The translations under genes and the position numbers were made by a program. From Prevotella ihumii (GTDB lineage Bacteria; Bacteroidota; Bacteroidia; Bacteroidales; Bacteroidaceae), in NCBI RefSeq assembly GCF_900155655.1, contig NZ_LT706987.1:2713909-2749129 (forward strand): a stretch of 35,221 nucleotides of DNA, written 5' to 3'. The number at the start of each line of letters is the position of its first letter. Position 1 is the first letter of the stretch. The notes beneath the pieces were generated by a model. The model saw nothing but the letters and a program-made list of their open reading frames with translations, was not told the origin of the DNA and did no database searches. Shown piece by piece: positions 23,773-35,221 of the stretch.

Positions 23773-25758
23773 ATGTCCGAGATTATAGATATACACGAAA
23801 ATAAATTACTGCAAGATGAACCGGGACTGCTTGAAGTACTCCTCATCGACCATACCACCCGAAAGAATATTTTTTGGGCAACGGACTGCTATGCCAACTA
23901 CGGCCAAGGCTATGAATGGCATAACAGCATAACCGTGGAATCCATAACGGGAAAGCATGGTCATGTCATTATGCCGCGCGCCCTAAAGAGCCGCGACGAA
24001 CAGCTGCGCCGCTCGCGCCAAATGGCGGAGGTGTTTACGCCGTCGTGGGTGGTGAGAAAGATGACCGACGTGATGGACAAGGAATGGACAGCCATTTATG
24101 AGGAAAAGGAGGAGGGTAAAGACGCGTGGCAGGGCTATGCGCTTGCCACCGTATTGGAGATAACCTGTGGAGAAGCTCCGTTCCTCACCGCTCGTTATGA
24201 TACTGTCTCGGGCGAACCTATCCCTATGGCAGAACGGTTTGGCGCGCTGGACAGGAAGCTGCGTAAGGTGAACGACAACTGCCCAGACGGCGAGTGGACG
24301 CATTGGGCACTTTTGGCGCTGGGCAGCGTGTATGGCTATGAGTGGCAGGGCGACAACCTGCTGCTGGCGCGCGAAGCCTTGCTTGCCACCTTCAATGAGT
24401 ATCACGAGCAGCGATTTGGCACAAGGGCGGATAGCTCAACGCTGCTCAAGGCGGCAGAGATAGTGTCGTGGAACGTTTGGCAAATGGATGGGCTGAAAGC
24501 TGTGGTGCCCTGTTCTTGCTATGACGACCGCCATACAGAGAGCAACCTCTTCGGAGAGCAGACCACAACCGTAACCCCCTGTCTTGGTTGCCACAAGAAC
24601 GACATTTTACTTCATAATGGTTTGCGTTGCCTGCTGCGACGCTGGTTGCCATCCAGCTGCGATATGCCCGACCACTTCGACTGCCTTTACCTCGACTTTA
24701 TTACCAAAAACTATAAAACTCATCATAAAACAAAATGGCCTATGAAATTCGATTTCGTTATTGGGAATCCACCGTATCAACAAGAGTCTAATGGTGCTAA
24801 TGAAAGTGATACGCCTTTATATCATTACTTTTATGATAGTACATTAGCGGTTTCAGATAAGGCAGAGTTAATTACACCTGCTAGATTCCTATTTAATGCA
24901 GGGGGCACACCGGGTGCATGGAATAATAAGATGCTGAAAAGCGAACACTTTAAGGTACTTCACTATTTTCAACAAAGTGCACAAGTATTTTCTAATACCG
25001 ACATAAAGGGTGGTGTGGCAATTTCTTACTATGATGCTAATCGCAAATATGAACCAATTATTTTATTTTCACAATATTCTGAAATTGTGTCTATTTTCAA
25101 GAAAGTAAGAAAAATCTCAAACGATGATTTATCTTCAATTATAACAAACCGTGGTCTGTATAGATATTCTCAAAGTGCATATTCAGAACACCCTGATATA
25201 TTGCAACGTACTGCAGATGCACGTATAGCTCCAAGTTCATTTGAGAGAATGCCTGAACTTTTTAAGAATGAAGAGCCCTATGATAATGACAAATATGTCA
25301 GAATCTATGGACTAGGTACTGAAGGAAGAGTATTTAAATGGTTCAAAGAGAAATACGTTAAACCAACAGAAAACATTAACAAATACAAGGTGGTTGTACC
25401 CAAAGCAAACGGAAGTGGTACCTTTGGAGAAGTAATAACCAACCCAGTAATTCTTGGCCCCCAAATTGGATTTACAGAGACATTTATTTCTATCGGTGAA
25501 ACAAATGAGATAGAAGCAAAAGCAATATTAGCTTATGTGAAGACAAAATTTGCAAGAGCAATGCTTTCCATTCTAAAGGTTACACAGAATAATGCCAAAC
25601 CAACTTGGAAGTACGTTCCTCTGCAAGATTTCACTTCTTCTTCCGACATAGATTGGTCAAAGAGTGTTCACGAGATAGACCTTCAGCTTTACAAGAAATA
25701 TGGGCTGAACGAGGAGGAGCGCAACTTTATTGAAAATCATGTAAAGGAGATGGACTGA
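23773..25758 (+). CDS. DNA adenine methyltransferase of a two-gene restriction-modification system (Eco57I-like)
   Basis: Predicted N6-adenine DNA methyltransferase that also supplies sequence recognition. The 661 residues contain RQMAEVFTPSWVVRKM (motif X region), LEITCGEAP (residues 128-136, a variant of the SAM-binding motif I), a block CxGCHKNDILLHNG, and the catalytic NPPY at 332-335 (DFVIGNPPYQ). The region after about 340 is the likely target-recognition domain (ELITPARFLFNAG, then GGVAISYY). Base composition changes near 24690: the N-terminal third is rich in G and C, the rest is AT-rich, which suggests exchange of the recognition part. The stop codon TGA overlaps the ATG of the next gene by one base, so the two are translationally coupled. 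The recognition sequence is unknown. Confidence 0.85.
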   Translation: MSEIIDIHENKLLQDEPGLLEVLLIDHTTRKNIFWATDCYANYGQGYEWHNSITVESITGKHGHVIMPRALKSRDEQLRRSRQMAEVFTPSWVVRKMTDVMDKEWTAIYEEKEEGKDAWQGYALATVLEITCGEAPFLTARYDTVSGEPIPMAERFGALDRKLRKVNDNCPDGEWTHWALLALGSVYGYEWQGDNLLLAREALLATFNEYHEQRFGTRADSSTLLKAAEIVSWNVWQMDGLKAVVPCSCYDDRHTESNLFGEQTTTVTPCLGCHKNDILLHNGLRCLLRRWLPSSCDMPDHFDCLYLDFITKNYKTHHKTKWPMKFDFVIGNPPYQQESNGANESDTPLYHYFYDSTLAVSDKAELITPARFLFNAGGTPGAWNNKMLKSEHFKVLHYFQQSAQVFSNTDIKGGVAISYYDANRKYEPIILFSQYSEIVSIFKKVRKISNDDLSSIITNRGLYRYSQSAYSEHPDILQRTADARIAPSSFERMPELFKNEEPYDNDKYVRIYGLGTEGRVFKWFKEKYVKPTENINKYKVVVPKANGSGTFGEVITNPVILGPQIGFTETFISIGETNEIEAKAILAYVKTKFARAMLSILKVTQNNAKPTWKYVPLQDFTSSSDIDWSKSVHEIDLQLYKKYGLNEEERNFIENHVKEMD

Positions 25759-28700
25759 TGAAAACACCGAATATACAAACCTCTCGCGTGGCTCTGCCAC
25801 AGATTTATGCCTACACCACGCCAGAGATAGCTCGCCATAATGGATGGGTAAAAATAGGCTATACGGAACTACAAGATGTGAAAGTCCGTATTAAGCAGCA
25901 ATGCCACACGGCGAATATTGCCTGGGTATTAGAATGGTATGGCAATGCGGTGTATGAAGGCTCTAACCAGAGTTTTCTGGACAAGGCCTTCCATTCCTAT
26001 CTGAACAAGCTGGGATATGAACAGGAGCCCAAGACGGAATGGTTCAAGATAGGCACTGATGAGTCGCGCCATCACTTTTATGACTTCCGCACCAACCATG
26101 GCGTGGTAAAAGGCAAGGCTACTCAGCGGTATCAGTTACGAGACGACAGTCAAGGAGAAGCGGTGCGTAAGACGGTGGACAGCTTTACCAACCGCCCAGA
26201 GACCGAATACCTTTGGAATGCTAAGCCTCGGTTTGGTAAGACACTGGCAGTCTATGATCTGTGCCTGCGCATGAAGTTTAAGAATGTGCTTGTTGTTACT
26301 AACCGTCCTGCCATTGCCGATTCATGGTATTCCGACTACTTGAAGTTCGTGGGGCACGAACGCTATCTTTTCGTCAGCCGTGTGTCTGCCCTCCTTGAAC
26401 GTAAGGATGCGCCTTGTCTCACGCGCCAGCAATATTTGGAATATATCAAGCAGCCAGACAGGGTGAGGAACTGTATAGAGTTCGTAAGTCTGCAAGACCT
26501 GAAAGGCTCTATCTATTTCGGTGGAAACCACGATAAGCTGGGAGAAGTAGCCCAGCTCAACTGGGACTTGCTGGTCATCGACGAAGCCCATGAAGGGGTA
26601 GATACCTATAAAACAGATGTTGCTTTCGACCAAATCAAGCGCAAGCATACCCTTCACCTCAGCGGTACACCATTCAAGGCATTGGCCAATGAGAAGTTTC
26701 CACAGGATGCCATTTTCAACTGGACATACGCTGACGAGTGCAAGGCAAAGGCATCTTGGGACGAAAGCCTGGGCACCAACCCCTATGCCGAGATGCCGCG
26801 GCTCAATATGTACACCTATCGCATGAGCGATATTGTGACGGAAAAGGTACGTGAGGGTGTGGAAATAGACGGAAACACCGAGGCATACGCTTTTGACCTG
26901 AACGAGTTTTTCAGAGTTGAACGTGGGCGCTTTGTTCACGAAGAAGCAGTAGACAAGTGGATTGACGCATTGAGCCGTCAACAGCGTTATCCTTTCTCCA
27001 CACCAGAATTGCGACAAGAACTGCGCCATACTTTCTGGTTGCTCAACCGAGTGGACTCTGCTAAGAAATTAGCGGAGAAACTGAGAGACACCCAGCGTCA
27101 CCCGGAATTTGCCGATATCGAGATTGTCGTCGCAGCTGGAGACGGAAAGACCGACAACGACGAAGTGATAGAGGACGAGAATTCGCTCAACCGTGTGCGC
27201 AAAGCTATCGCTGAGCATCCACAGGGAACTATTACCCTTTCGGTGGGGCAGCTCACAACGGGCGTAACCATCCCTGAATGGACAGCGGTATTGATATTGA
27301 GCAATATGAAAAGTCCTGCCCAATATATGCAGGCTGCTTTCCGGGCGCAGACTCCTTATTTGTATGTAGATACCAATGGGGTGTATCATCGTAAAGAGAA
27401 CGCTTATGTCTTCGATTTCGACCCGGCAAGAACCCTGACCAATTATGAGGAAATGGCGAATGGACTTTCAGCAGATACGGCTTCGGGAGGTGGCGACAGC
27501 GACACGCGCAAGCAACATATACGGGAGCTTCTGAATTTCTTCCCTGTTATTGGCGAAGACGAAGACGGCGAAATGATACCGCTTGATGCTGAACAAGTGA
27601 TGCTTATTCCGAGGAAGATACGCTCCAAGGAGGTGGTACGTAGTGGTTTTATGAGCAATTTCCTCTTTGCCAATATCTCCAGCATTTACAATTGTTCTTC
27701 GGGCATCATCAACATCATCAATCAATTCACCCCCGTAAAGACACCTAAGAACAGCGAGGTAGATGCCAACGAGGTGGAGGAGCTTTCGCACGATATGGAC
27801 GAGGAAGGCAATGCACAACCCGATCCTGCAAAAGTTGCGGCAGTGAAAGAGAAGCTGTTTGGTGATAAAATCTATGAAGCGCCTAAAGAGGAACTGGATG
27901 GTTTCATAGCAGAGAGCATACAAAAATACAGTCAGGCCAAAGAGCGCTTAGGCAAGAGTGTCGAGGAACAAATGATCGACAACGTGAACAGTCTCCTTAA
28001 ATCCGTTTTATTCCCTGCTGCCGATAAGGGAGCGGAAGAAGCACAGGAGGAAAAACTGACGAAACGCAATCAAGGCATAGCGTTCGTCCGCATCAAGAAA
28101 GCTGTCAATGAGCAAGTTGGCACCCATTGCCATCAGGCATCCATCGACAAGAAGAAGATAGATCGCCAGTGTGAATTGGATTGCCAAGGCAAGACGACCC
28201 AACAGCAAAAAGACATCAAAAATAAGGCAGAGGCTGATAAAAAAGCCATTGATGATAATTTGACCAAGACCATCCAAGACCAGGCGAAAGACTTGTTGGA
28301 TAAAGGTTCTGAAATTATTGCTGACACTTATGAACAACAGCGCATTGACAAAAAGAAAGGTAATACGGACGAGCTGATTCGCGATCATCTGCGCGGCTTC
28401 TCACGCACCATTCCCTCGTTCCTGATGGGCTATGGCAACGAGGAAACAACCTTGCAGAACTTTGACAGCCATGTGCCCGACGAGGTGTTCCTGGAAGTGA
28501 CCAGTATCACCAAGGAGCAGTTCCATTTGTTGCGTGATGGTGGAGACTATACCAACGAAGAGACAGGCAAAACAGAACACAGCCCAGGCCATTTCTTCGA
28601 CGAGGTGGTGTTCAATGATTCTGTGCGTGAGTTCATGACATTGCGTAAGCGCTTGGCCAACTATTTTGACCCTGAGGTAAAGGAAGACATCTTCAATTAC

Positions 28701-29117
28701 ATTCCCCCGCAGAAAACCAATCAGATATTTACACCAAAATGGGTGGTGAAACAAATGGTGGATCTGCTGGAACAGGAAAATCCAGGGTGCTTTGACGATC
28801 CCAGCAAGACTTTTGCCGACCTCTATATGAAGTCGGGACAGTACATCACGGAGATAGTGAAACGTCTTTATAATAGCGAAGGACTACGCAAAGCCTTTCC
28901 TGATTCAGAGACACGTCTGCGCCATATCTTCAACCATCAGGTGTATGGGTTGGCACCCACGGAGTGTATCTATCGTATTGCCCTGCGCTACATCCTCGGC
29001 TTTGACGATACTATACACATTGCCGCAGAGGAACATCATCTGCGTATGGCGGATTCCTTGCCTGCCGCGAAAAACGGAACAATGGAGGAGTTCTTGGATA
29101 ACATCTTTAAGGGCTGA
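25758..29117 (+). CDS. Restriction/translocase subunit: GIY-YIG-like domain, SF2 helicase, degenerate methylase-like C-terminus
   Basis: Predicted ATP-dependent restriction subunit working with the methyltransferase. Of 1119 residues, the first 100 resemble a GIY-YIG (T5orf172) nuclease: YAYTTPEIARHNGWVKIGYTE, then VKVRIKQQ with the Arg, and EWFKI with a candidate Glu. The SF2 helicase follows: Walker A PRFGKT (157-162), DEAH at 275-278, SGTPF at 302-306, and a second RecA domain with TTGVTIPEWTAVLILSNMKSPAQYMQAAFRAQ. Residues about 690-900 are rich in charged residues and likely coiled coil. The C-terminus has FTPKWVVKQM from residue 991 and ADLYMKSGQYITEI, which look like motifs X and I of an adenine methylase, without an NPPY. 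It overlaps the preceding gene by one base. Cleavage specificity is unknown. Confidence 0.8.
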   Translation: MKTPNIQTSRVALPQIYAYTTPEIARHNGWVKIGYTELQDVKVRIKQQCHTANIAWVLEWYGNAVYEGSNQSFLDKAFHSYLNKLGYEQEPKTEWFKIGTDESRHHFYDFRTNHGVVKGKATQRYQLRDDSQGEAVRKTVDSFTNRPETEYLWNAKPRFGKTLAVYDLCLRMKFKNVLVVTNRPAIADSWYSDYLKFVGHERYLFVSRVSALLERKDAPCLTRQQYLEYIKQPDRVRNCIEFVSLQDLKGSIYFGGNHDKLGEVAQLNWDLLVIDEAHEGVDTYKTDVAFDQIKRKHTLHLSGTPFKALANEKFPQDAIFNWTYADECKAKASWDESLGTNPYAEMPRLNMYTYRMSDIVTEKVREGVEIDGNTEAYAFDLNEFFRVERGRFVHEEAVDKWIDALSRQQRYPFSTPELRQELRHTFWLLNRVDSAKKLAEKLRDTQRHPEFADIEIVVAAGDGKTDNDEVIEDENSLNRVRKAIAEHPQGTITLSVGQLTTGVTIPEWTAVLILSNMKSPAQYMQAAFRAQTPYLYVDTNGVYHRKENAYVFDFDPARTLTNYEEMANGLSADTASGGGDSDTRKQHIRELLNFFPVIGEDEDGEMIPLDAEQVMLIPRKIRSKEVVRSGFMSNFLFANISSIYNCSSGIINIINQFTPVKTPKNSEVDANEVEELSHDMDEEGNAQPDPAKVAAVKEKLFGDKIYEAPKEELDGFIAESIQKYSQAKERLGKSVEEQMIDNVNSLLKSVLFPAADKGAEEAQEEKLTKRNQGIAFVRIKKAVNEQVGTHCHQASIDKKKIDRQCELDCQGKTTQQQKDIKNKAEADKKAIDDNLTKTIQDQAKDLLDKGSEIIADTYEQQRIDKKKGNTDELIRDHLRGFSRTIPSFLMGYGNEETTLQNFDSHVPDEVFLEVTSITKEQFHLLRDGGDYTNEETGKTEHSPGHFFDEVVFNDSVREFMTLRKRLANYFDPEVKEDIFNYIPPQKTNQIFTPKWVVKQMVDLLEQENPGCFDDPSKTFADLYMKSGQYITEIVKRLYNSEGLRKAFPDSETRLRHIFNHQVYGLAPTECIYRIALRYILGFDDTIHIAAEEHHLRMADSLPAAKNGTMEEFLDNIFKG

Positions 29118-29197
29118 AACATAGAAAGGCAGAAATTCTTTATGATAAGCTATAAAATGTTAGAGCGTAAATAGAAAAGTGATGGGACTATCTTAAG

Positions 29198-29345
29198 GCT
29201 GGTTCTATAAATTAGCTTTGTTAGATTTTGAGCTTATTTTTGAGGTCAAAATGCAAGAGCGTGAAGAAGTGTAGCGAGCTACACGACTGAACGAACTTAC
29301 ATTTTGAACCAAAAACAGAGCAAGCCGAATGCAATCAAACTTGTT
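29198..29345. repeat. Hairpin element with TAGC-GA-GCTA tip
   Basis: GTGTAGCGAGCTACAC (29269-29284) is a perfect palindrome at the tip. Outer parts oppose: TTTTTGAGGTCAAAATG on the left and CATTTTGAACCAAAAAC on the right. It begins with GGCTGGTTCTATAAAT, shared with 5806-5821, and has no AACCCAAATCGG arms of its own, although element I follows 70 bp later. The segments 29118-29197 and 29346-29415 show nothing else. Confidence 0.65.
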
Positions 29346-29415
29346 TGAATTGTTGAGGCGCAGCCTGTTTTATATAAAAAGAAGCCAAAAGATAACAAAA
29401 CGTATTTCATAAAAA

Positions 29416-29617
29416 TTTAACCCAAATCGATCATTAGCCCGCAAAGGCTTTTTAAAGCGTTTAGATGTTATGCTTTTCTTCGTCTTTGCACCTTATTTTG
29501 GCTCTTATCGTTTGTTTTTTCGGTTGTTTAGCTCGCTAAACGTCTTCAAAATAACCAAAAATAGCTCAAAATAAGCTCGCAAATCTCGAAGAAGTCTAAC
29601 GACCGATTTGGATTAAA
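29416..29617. repeat. Inverted-repeat element I (202 bp, hairpin form)
   Basis: Left arm from 29416 (AACCCAAATCGATCATTAG at 29419-29437) and right arm CTAACGACCGATTTGGATTA from 29596. Inside is an imperfect hairpin in which CTTATTTTGGCT opposes AGCTCAAAATAAG and the tip is GTTTAGCTCGCTAAAC (29526-29541). It is the same architecture as element E and lies between convergent genes. Confidence 0.85.
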
Positions 29618-29637
29618 TAAGGTTTTCTAATTATTTT

Positions 29638-29664
29638 TCCCTGAAAGAGATTTCTCCTTCAGGG
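29638..29664 (-). terminator. Hairpin just after the esterase stop codon
   Basis: TCCCTGAA (29638-29645) pairs with TTCAGGGG (29658-29665 region) immediately downstream of the esterase gene. The T run is on the plus-strand side (GATTTTG) and weak, so the direction of termination is unclear. Confidence 0.45.
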
Positions 29665-29672
29665 GATTTTGC

Positions 29673-30386
29673 TTAGAAACGTGATAGTTTTTCCATAACC
29701 CAAAGAAATCCTTTAGCAGTTCGCTCGCCACTATCTTGAAAATGATTGCCAATGTTCCATTCTAATGTGGTGGTTGTGCCCTTTGTTTTCAATATATCAG
29801 ATAGCTTTCTTATATCATTATCTACATTCTTCATTATTTCTGTTTTGGTGTGTGACTCTTTGTCGCCAATGCTTAAATATATTGTTTTAATTTTCATATT
29901 GTGTGTTTCGGCATATTTTAACCAATTGGGATACCACACGGAGGGAGAAGCTGCTACCACTCCAGAAAAATAGTCGGTTTGATAGGCTGTCCATAAAGTA
30001 AATAGTCCCGCTAACGAATAACCACCTATAATTATAAGGGAGTGCTGGTTGGGCATTGTATAGTTGGCAGTGAGATAAGGTGCGAGTTCGCTCTTTATAT
30101 ATAATAAGGTAGAAGGCGCATCTCCATTAAATGGTCTTTTGCCAAAGACGGGTGGGGCTGCCCAAGGGGTGAGTTCGTCGTTCCACTTCATTATGCGGAA
30201 AGCTACTAAAATAAAGTTTGCATCAGAGTGGCTTTCCATATAAGCAATCTCTTTGTCTAACGCTTCTAAGTCGTGCGTATCTACAGGTTGAATGAGAATA
30301 AAAGGGGAGTGCTCGCTTTTTAGTGTAGGAACATAAAAAGTACACTCGTGAGCTCCGATGGTTATAATATCTTTTTTATGGTGCAT
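29673..30386 (-). CDS. Alpha/beta hydrolase, putative esterase (esterase D / IroE-like)
   Basis: Predicted cytoplasmic serine esterase of the PF00756 type; no signal peptide is seen. In the 237-residue product the nucleophile elbow is GYSLAG with S124. The acid is probably D175 in YLSIGDKESHTK and the base H215 in NIGNHFQ, giving a complete catalytic triad in the expected order. The sequence between (FSGVVAASPSVWYPNW) is typical for enzymes related to IroE, Fes and BesA, which split siderophore or other esters. The true substrate is unknown. It is a lone gene, divergent from the rRNA promoter. A TATATTTG -7 box lies at 30413-30420 on the minus strand. Confidence 0.82.
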   Translation of the reverse strand: MHHKKDIITIGAHECTFYVPTLKSEHSPFILIQPVDTHDLEALDKEIAYMESHSDANFILVAFRIMKWNDELTPWAAPPVFGKRPFNGDAPSTLLYIKSELAPYLTANYTMPNQHSLIIIGGYSLAGLFTLWTAYQTDYFSGVVAASPSVWYPNWLKYAETHNMKIKTIYLSIGDKESHTKTEIMKNVDNDIRKLSDILKTKGTTTTLEWNIGNHFQDSGERTAKGFLWVMEKLSRF

Positions 30387-30412
30387 TTTTCTTTGAAATT
30401 TATTGTCTGCTA

Positions 30413-30420
30413 CAAATATA
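30413..30420 (-). promoter_or_regulatory. Candidate -7 box of the esterase gene
   Basis: Minus strand TATATTTG fits TAnnTTTG, 26 bp upstream of the ATG at 30386. No -33 box at the right distance. Confidence 0.45.
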
Positions 30421-30557
30421 CATAAAATTTATGACAAATAGGTGTAAAACCACTGTGTAAATCTTTTTGATAAATGTAAATTAAATGATAAAACTTACAA
30501 TAGGTTTTGAAAAAATGGCGAAGGAATAAACTTTTTTTGAAAAAACTTTGAAAAATA

Positions 30558-30589
30558 TTTGGAGGGTATTAGAAAAAGCCTTAACTTTG
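30558..30589 (+). promoter_or_regulatory. rRNA operon promoter
   Basis: TTTG (30558-30561), a 20-bp spacer and TAACTTTG (30582-30589) form a complete Bacteroidota promoter. An A/T-rich stretch with repeated CTTTGAAAAA-like blocks lies just upstream and may act like an UP element. Confidence 0.85.
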
Positions 30590-30914
30590 CACTCGCTTTT
30601 CCGATAATACAATACAACATTGATTAAACGAATAAGCCGAGCGAAACTCGGATAAGAGATTATGCTCTAAAAGAAAGAGTTCTTTGAATAGATTTACATA
30701 GACAGAAAATAGTAGTACAAGAAGCGTCTACTGAATTAATTTTTAGTAGATGGGTAAAAGAAACGAACCGTTCAATTCTGAAGTTGCTTTGTGACTTCAT
30801 TTTGAAATTAATAGGTGTTTAAACTTGATACTTCGAATTTAGGATATTCGTTCTGAACAGATTCAACTTATCGCTTTTTTCTTTTTAAGGATAGAGTGAT
30901 ATAAAATACATTTT
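30590..30914 (+). promoter_or_regulatory. 16S leader with stem-loop, boxA and processing stem
   Basis: The leader contains the small hairpin CCGAG-CGAAA-CTCGG (30637-30651). GAGTTCTTTGA at 30678-30688 recurs in the spacer at 32658-32668 and resembles boxA of rRNA antitermination. AAGGATA (30887-30893) can pair with TATCCTT (32459-32465) as part of the stem that frames 16S. Confidence 0.65.
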
Positions 30915-32445
<1,531 letters not shown>

Positions 32446-32721
32446 CTGGAGTAACGTTTATCCTTGAGGTATTGCTAAGAGTATGAACATTTTATGATTT
32501 CATTATTTGATATTGAATTTGTTTGTTTCTCTTCTTGTACTCATAATTCTGTTTCTATATAATAAAGAAGATAGAGTTTAAGGCTCACAGCTTTAGGTTC
32601 AAGTCCTACATCTTCACTTAGCTGATGAGGGTTTTCATAAATCCAATACTCACGCAGAGTTCTTTGACATATTGACACAAGCAAAAACTGTAAAGTAAAA
32701 CTACAAAGTTCAAGATTTCTT
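32446..32721 (+). other. 16S-23S spacer, without intact tRNA genes
   Basis: Bacteroidota spacers commonly hold tRNA-Ile and tRNA-Ala; neither is present here. A tRNA-like relic is at 32567-32616 and a boxA-like GAGTTCTTTGA at 32658-32668, upstream of the duplicated segment. Confidence 0.8.
32567..32616 (+). pseudogene. tRNA-like relic in the rRNA spacer
   Basis: GAAGAT (32567-32572) can pair with ATCTTC (32610-32615) as an acceptor stem and is followed by A. Before the 3' strand is TAGG-TTCAAGT-CCTA, an almost perfect T arm. Only about 20 nt lie between the acceptor and the T arm, so the D and anticodon arms have been lost. Confidence 0.55.
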
Positions 32722-32984
32722 TTTTTTTAAGAAGTCTTATTTAATATGATTTCGAAATACAGCTGAAAGTATGAGCATCATTATGCATCGGTAGCAATGC
32801 TGATGTATCAATGGCGAATAGAAAGTAATTAAGGGCGAATGGCGGATGCCTTGGCTCATGGAGGCGATGAAGGACGTGATAAGCTTTTTTTTAAGAAGTC
32901 TTATTTAATATGATTTCGAAATACAGCTGAAAGTATGAGCATCATTATGCATCGGTAGCAATGCTGATGTATCAATGGCGAATA

Positions 32985-35221
<2,237 letters not shown>

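Overview
The window reads as chromosomal DNA of a Bacteroidota bacterium, most likely a Prevotella-like member of Prevotellaceae. The basis is the 16S rRNA (AACACC before the anti-Shine-Dalgarno CCTCC), the repeated TAnnTTTG promoter -7 boxes, lipoproteins with LTGC/TTSC lipoboxes, a DUF3332 lipoprotein and a DUF4369/TlpA-like lipoprotein. Genus is inference; no database was searched.

Layout. 1-964: end of an ISL3-family insertion sequence 39 bp downstream of prfB. 1004-3966: prfB and a long-chain acyl-CoA ligase (minus). 4330-5791: an inverted-repeat element whose right arm is split by an IS110-family element. 5948-6963: queE and queD, two steps of 7-deazaguanine synthesis (minus). 7844-10540: PMCA-type calcium ATPase. 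10872-12791: DEAD-box RNA helicase of the DeaD type with a long leader (minus). 13244-14567: a LOG-family nucleotide hydrolase and a predicted outer-membrane protein. 14867-16018: a thioredoxin-fold lipoprotein without its CxxC (minus). 16264-18492: pnp. 18742-22827: a degenerate deiminase-like protein, a DUF3332 lipoprotein, then the probable operon HAD hydrolase - ribF - CPBP protease (all minus). 23294-23367: a CAU tRNA. 23773-29117: a two-gene restriction-modification system. 29673-30386: an esterase (minus). 30558 to the end: a ribosomal RNA operon (promoter, boxA, 16S, spacer, 23S to about three quarters of its length).

The most striking layer lies between the genes. Almost every long intergenic gap holds a member of one dispersed family bounded by inverted copies of AACCCAAATCGGTCRTTAG. 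Inside are either tandem arrays of a 9-bp unit, GTCNGAC plus two variable bases, or long AT-rich hairpins capped by a TAGC-NN-GCTA palindrome, or little at all. Two members appear to be transcribed in the leaders of queDE and deaD. The IS110 element sits exactly in one of the inverted-repeat arms. Its non-coding left end carries short segments matching both the target flanks and its own ends, as expected of a bridge RNA guiding it to this repeat family.

A second structural surprise is in the rRNA operon: a perfect 164-bp tandem duplication spans the end of the 16S-23S spacer and the first about 65 nt of 23S rRNA. The spacer has no intact tRNA, only a tRNA-like relic. An assembly error must be excluded for the duplication.
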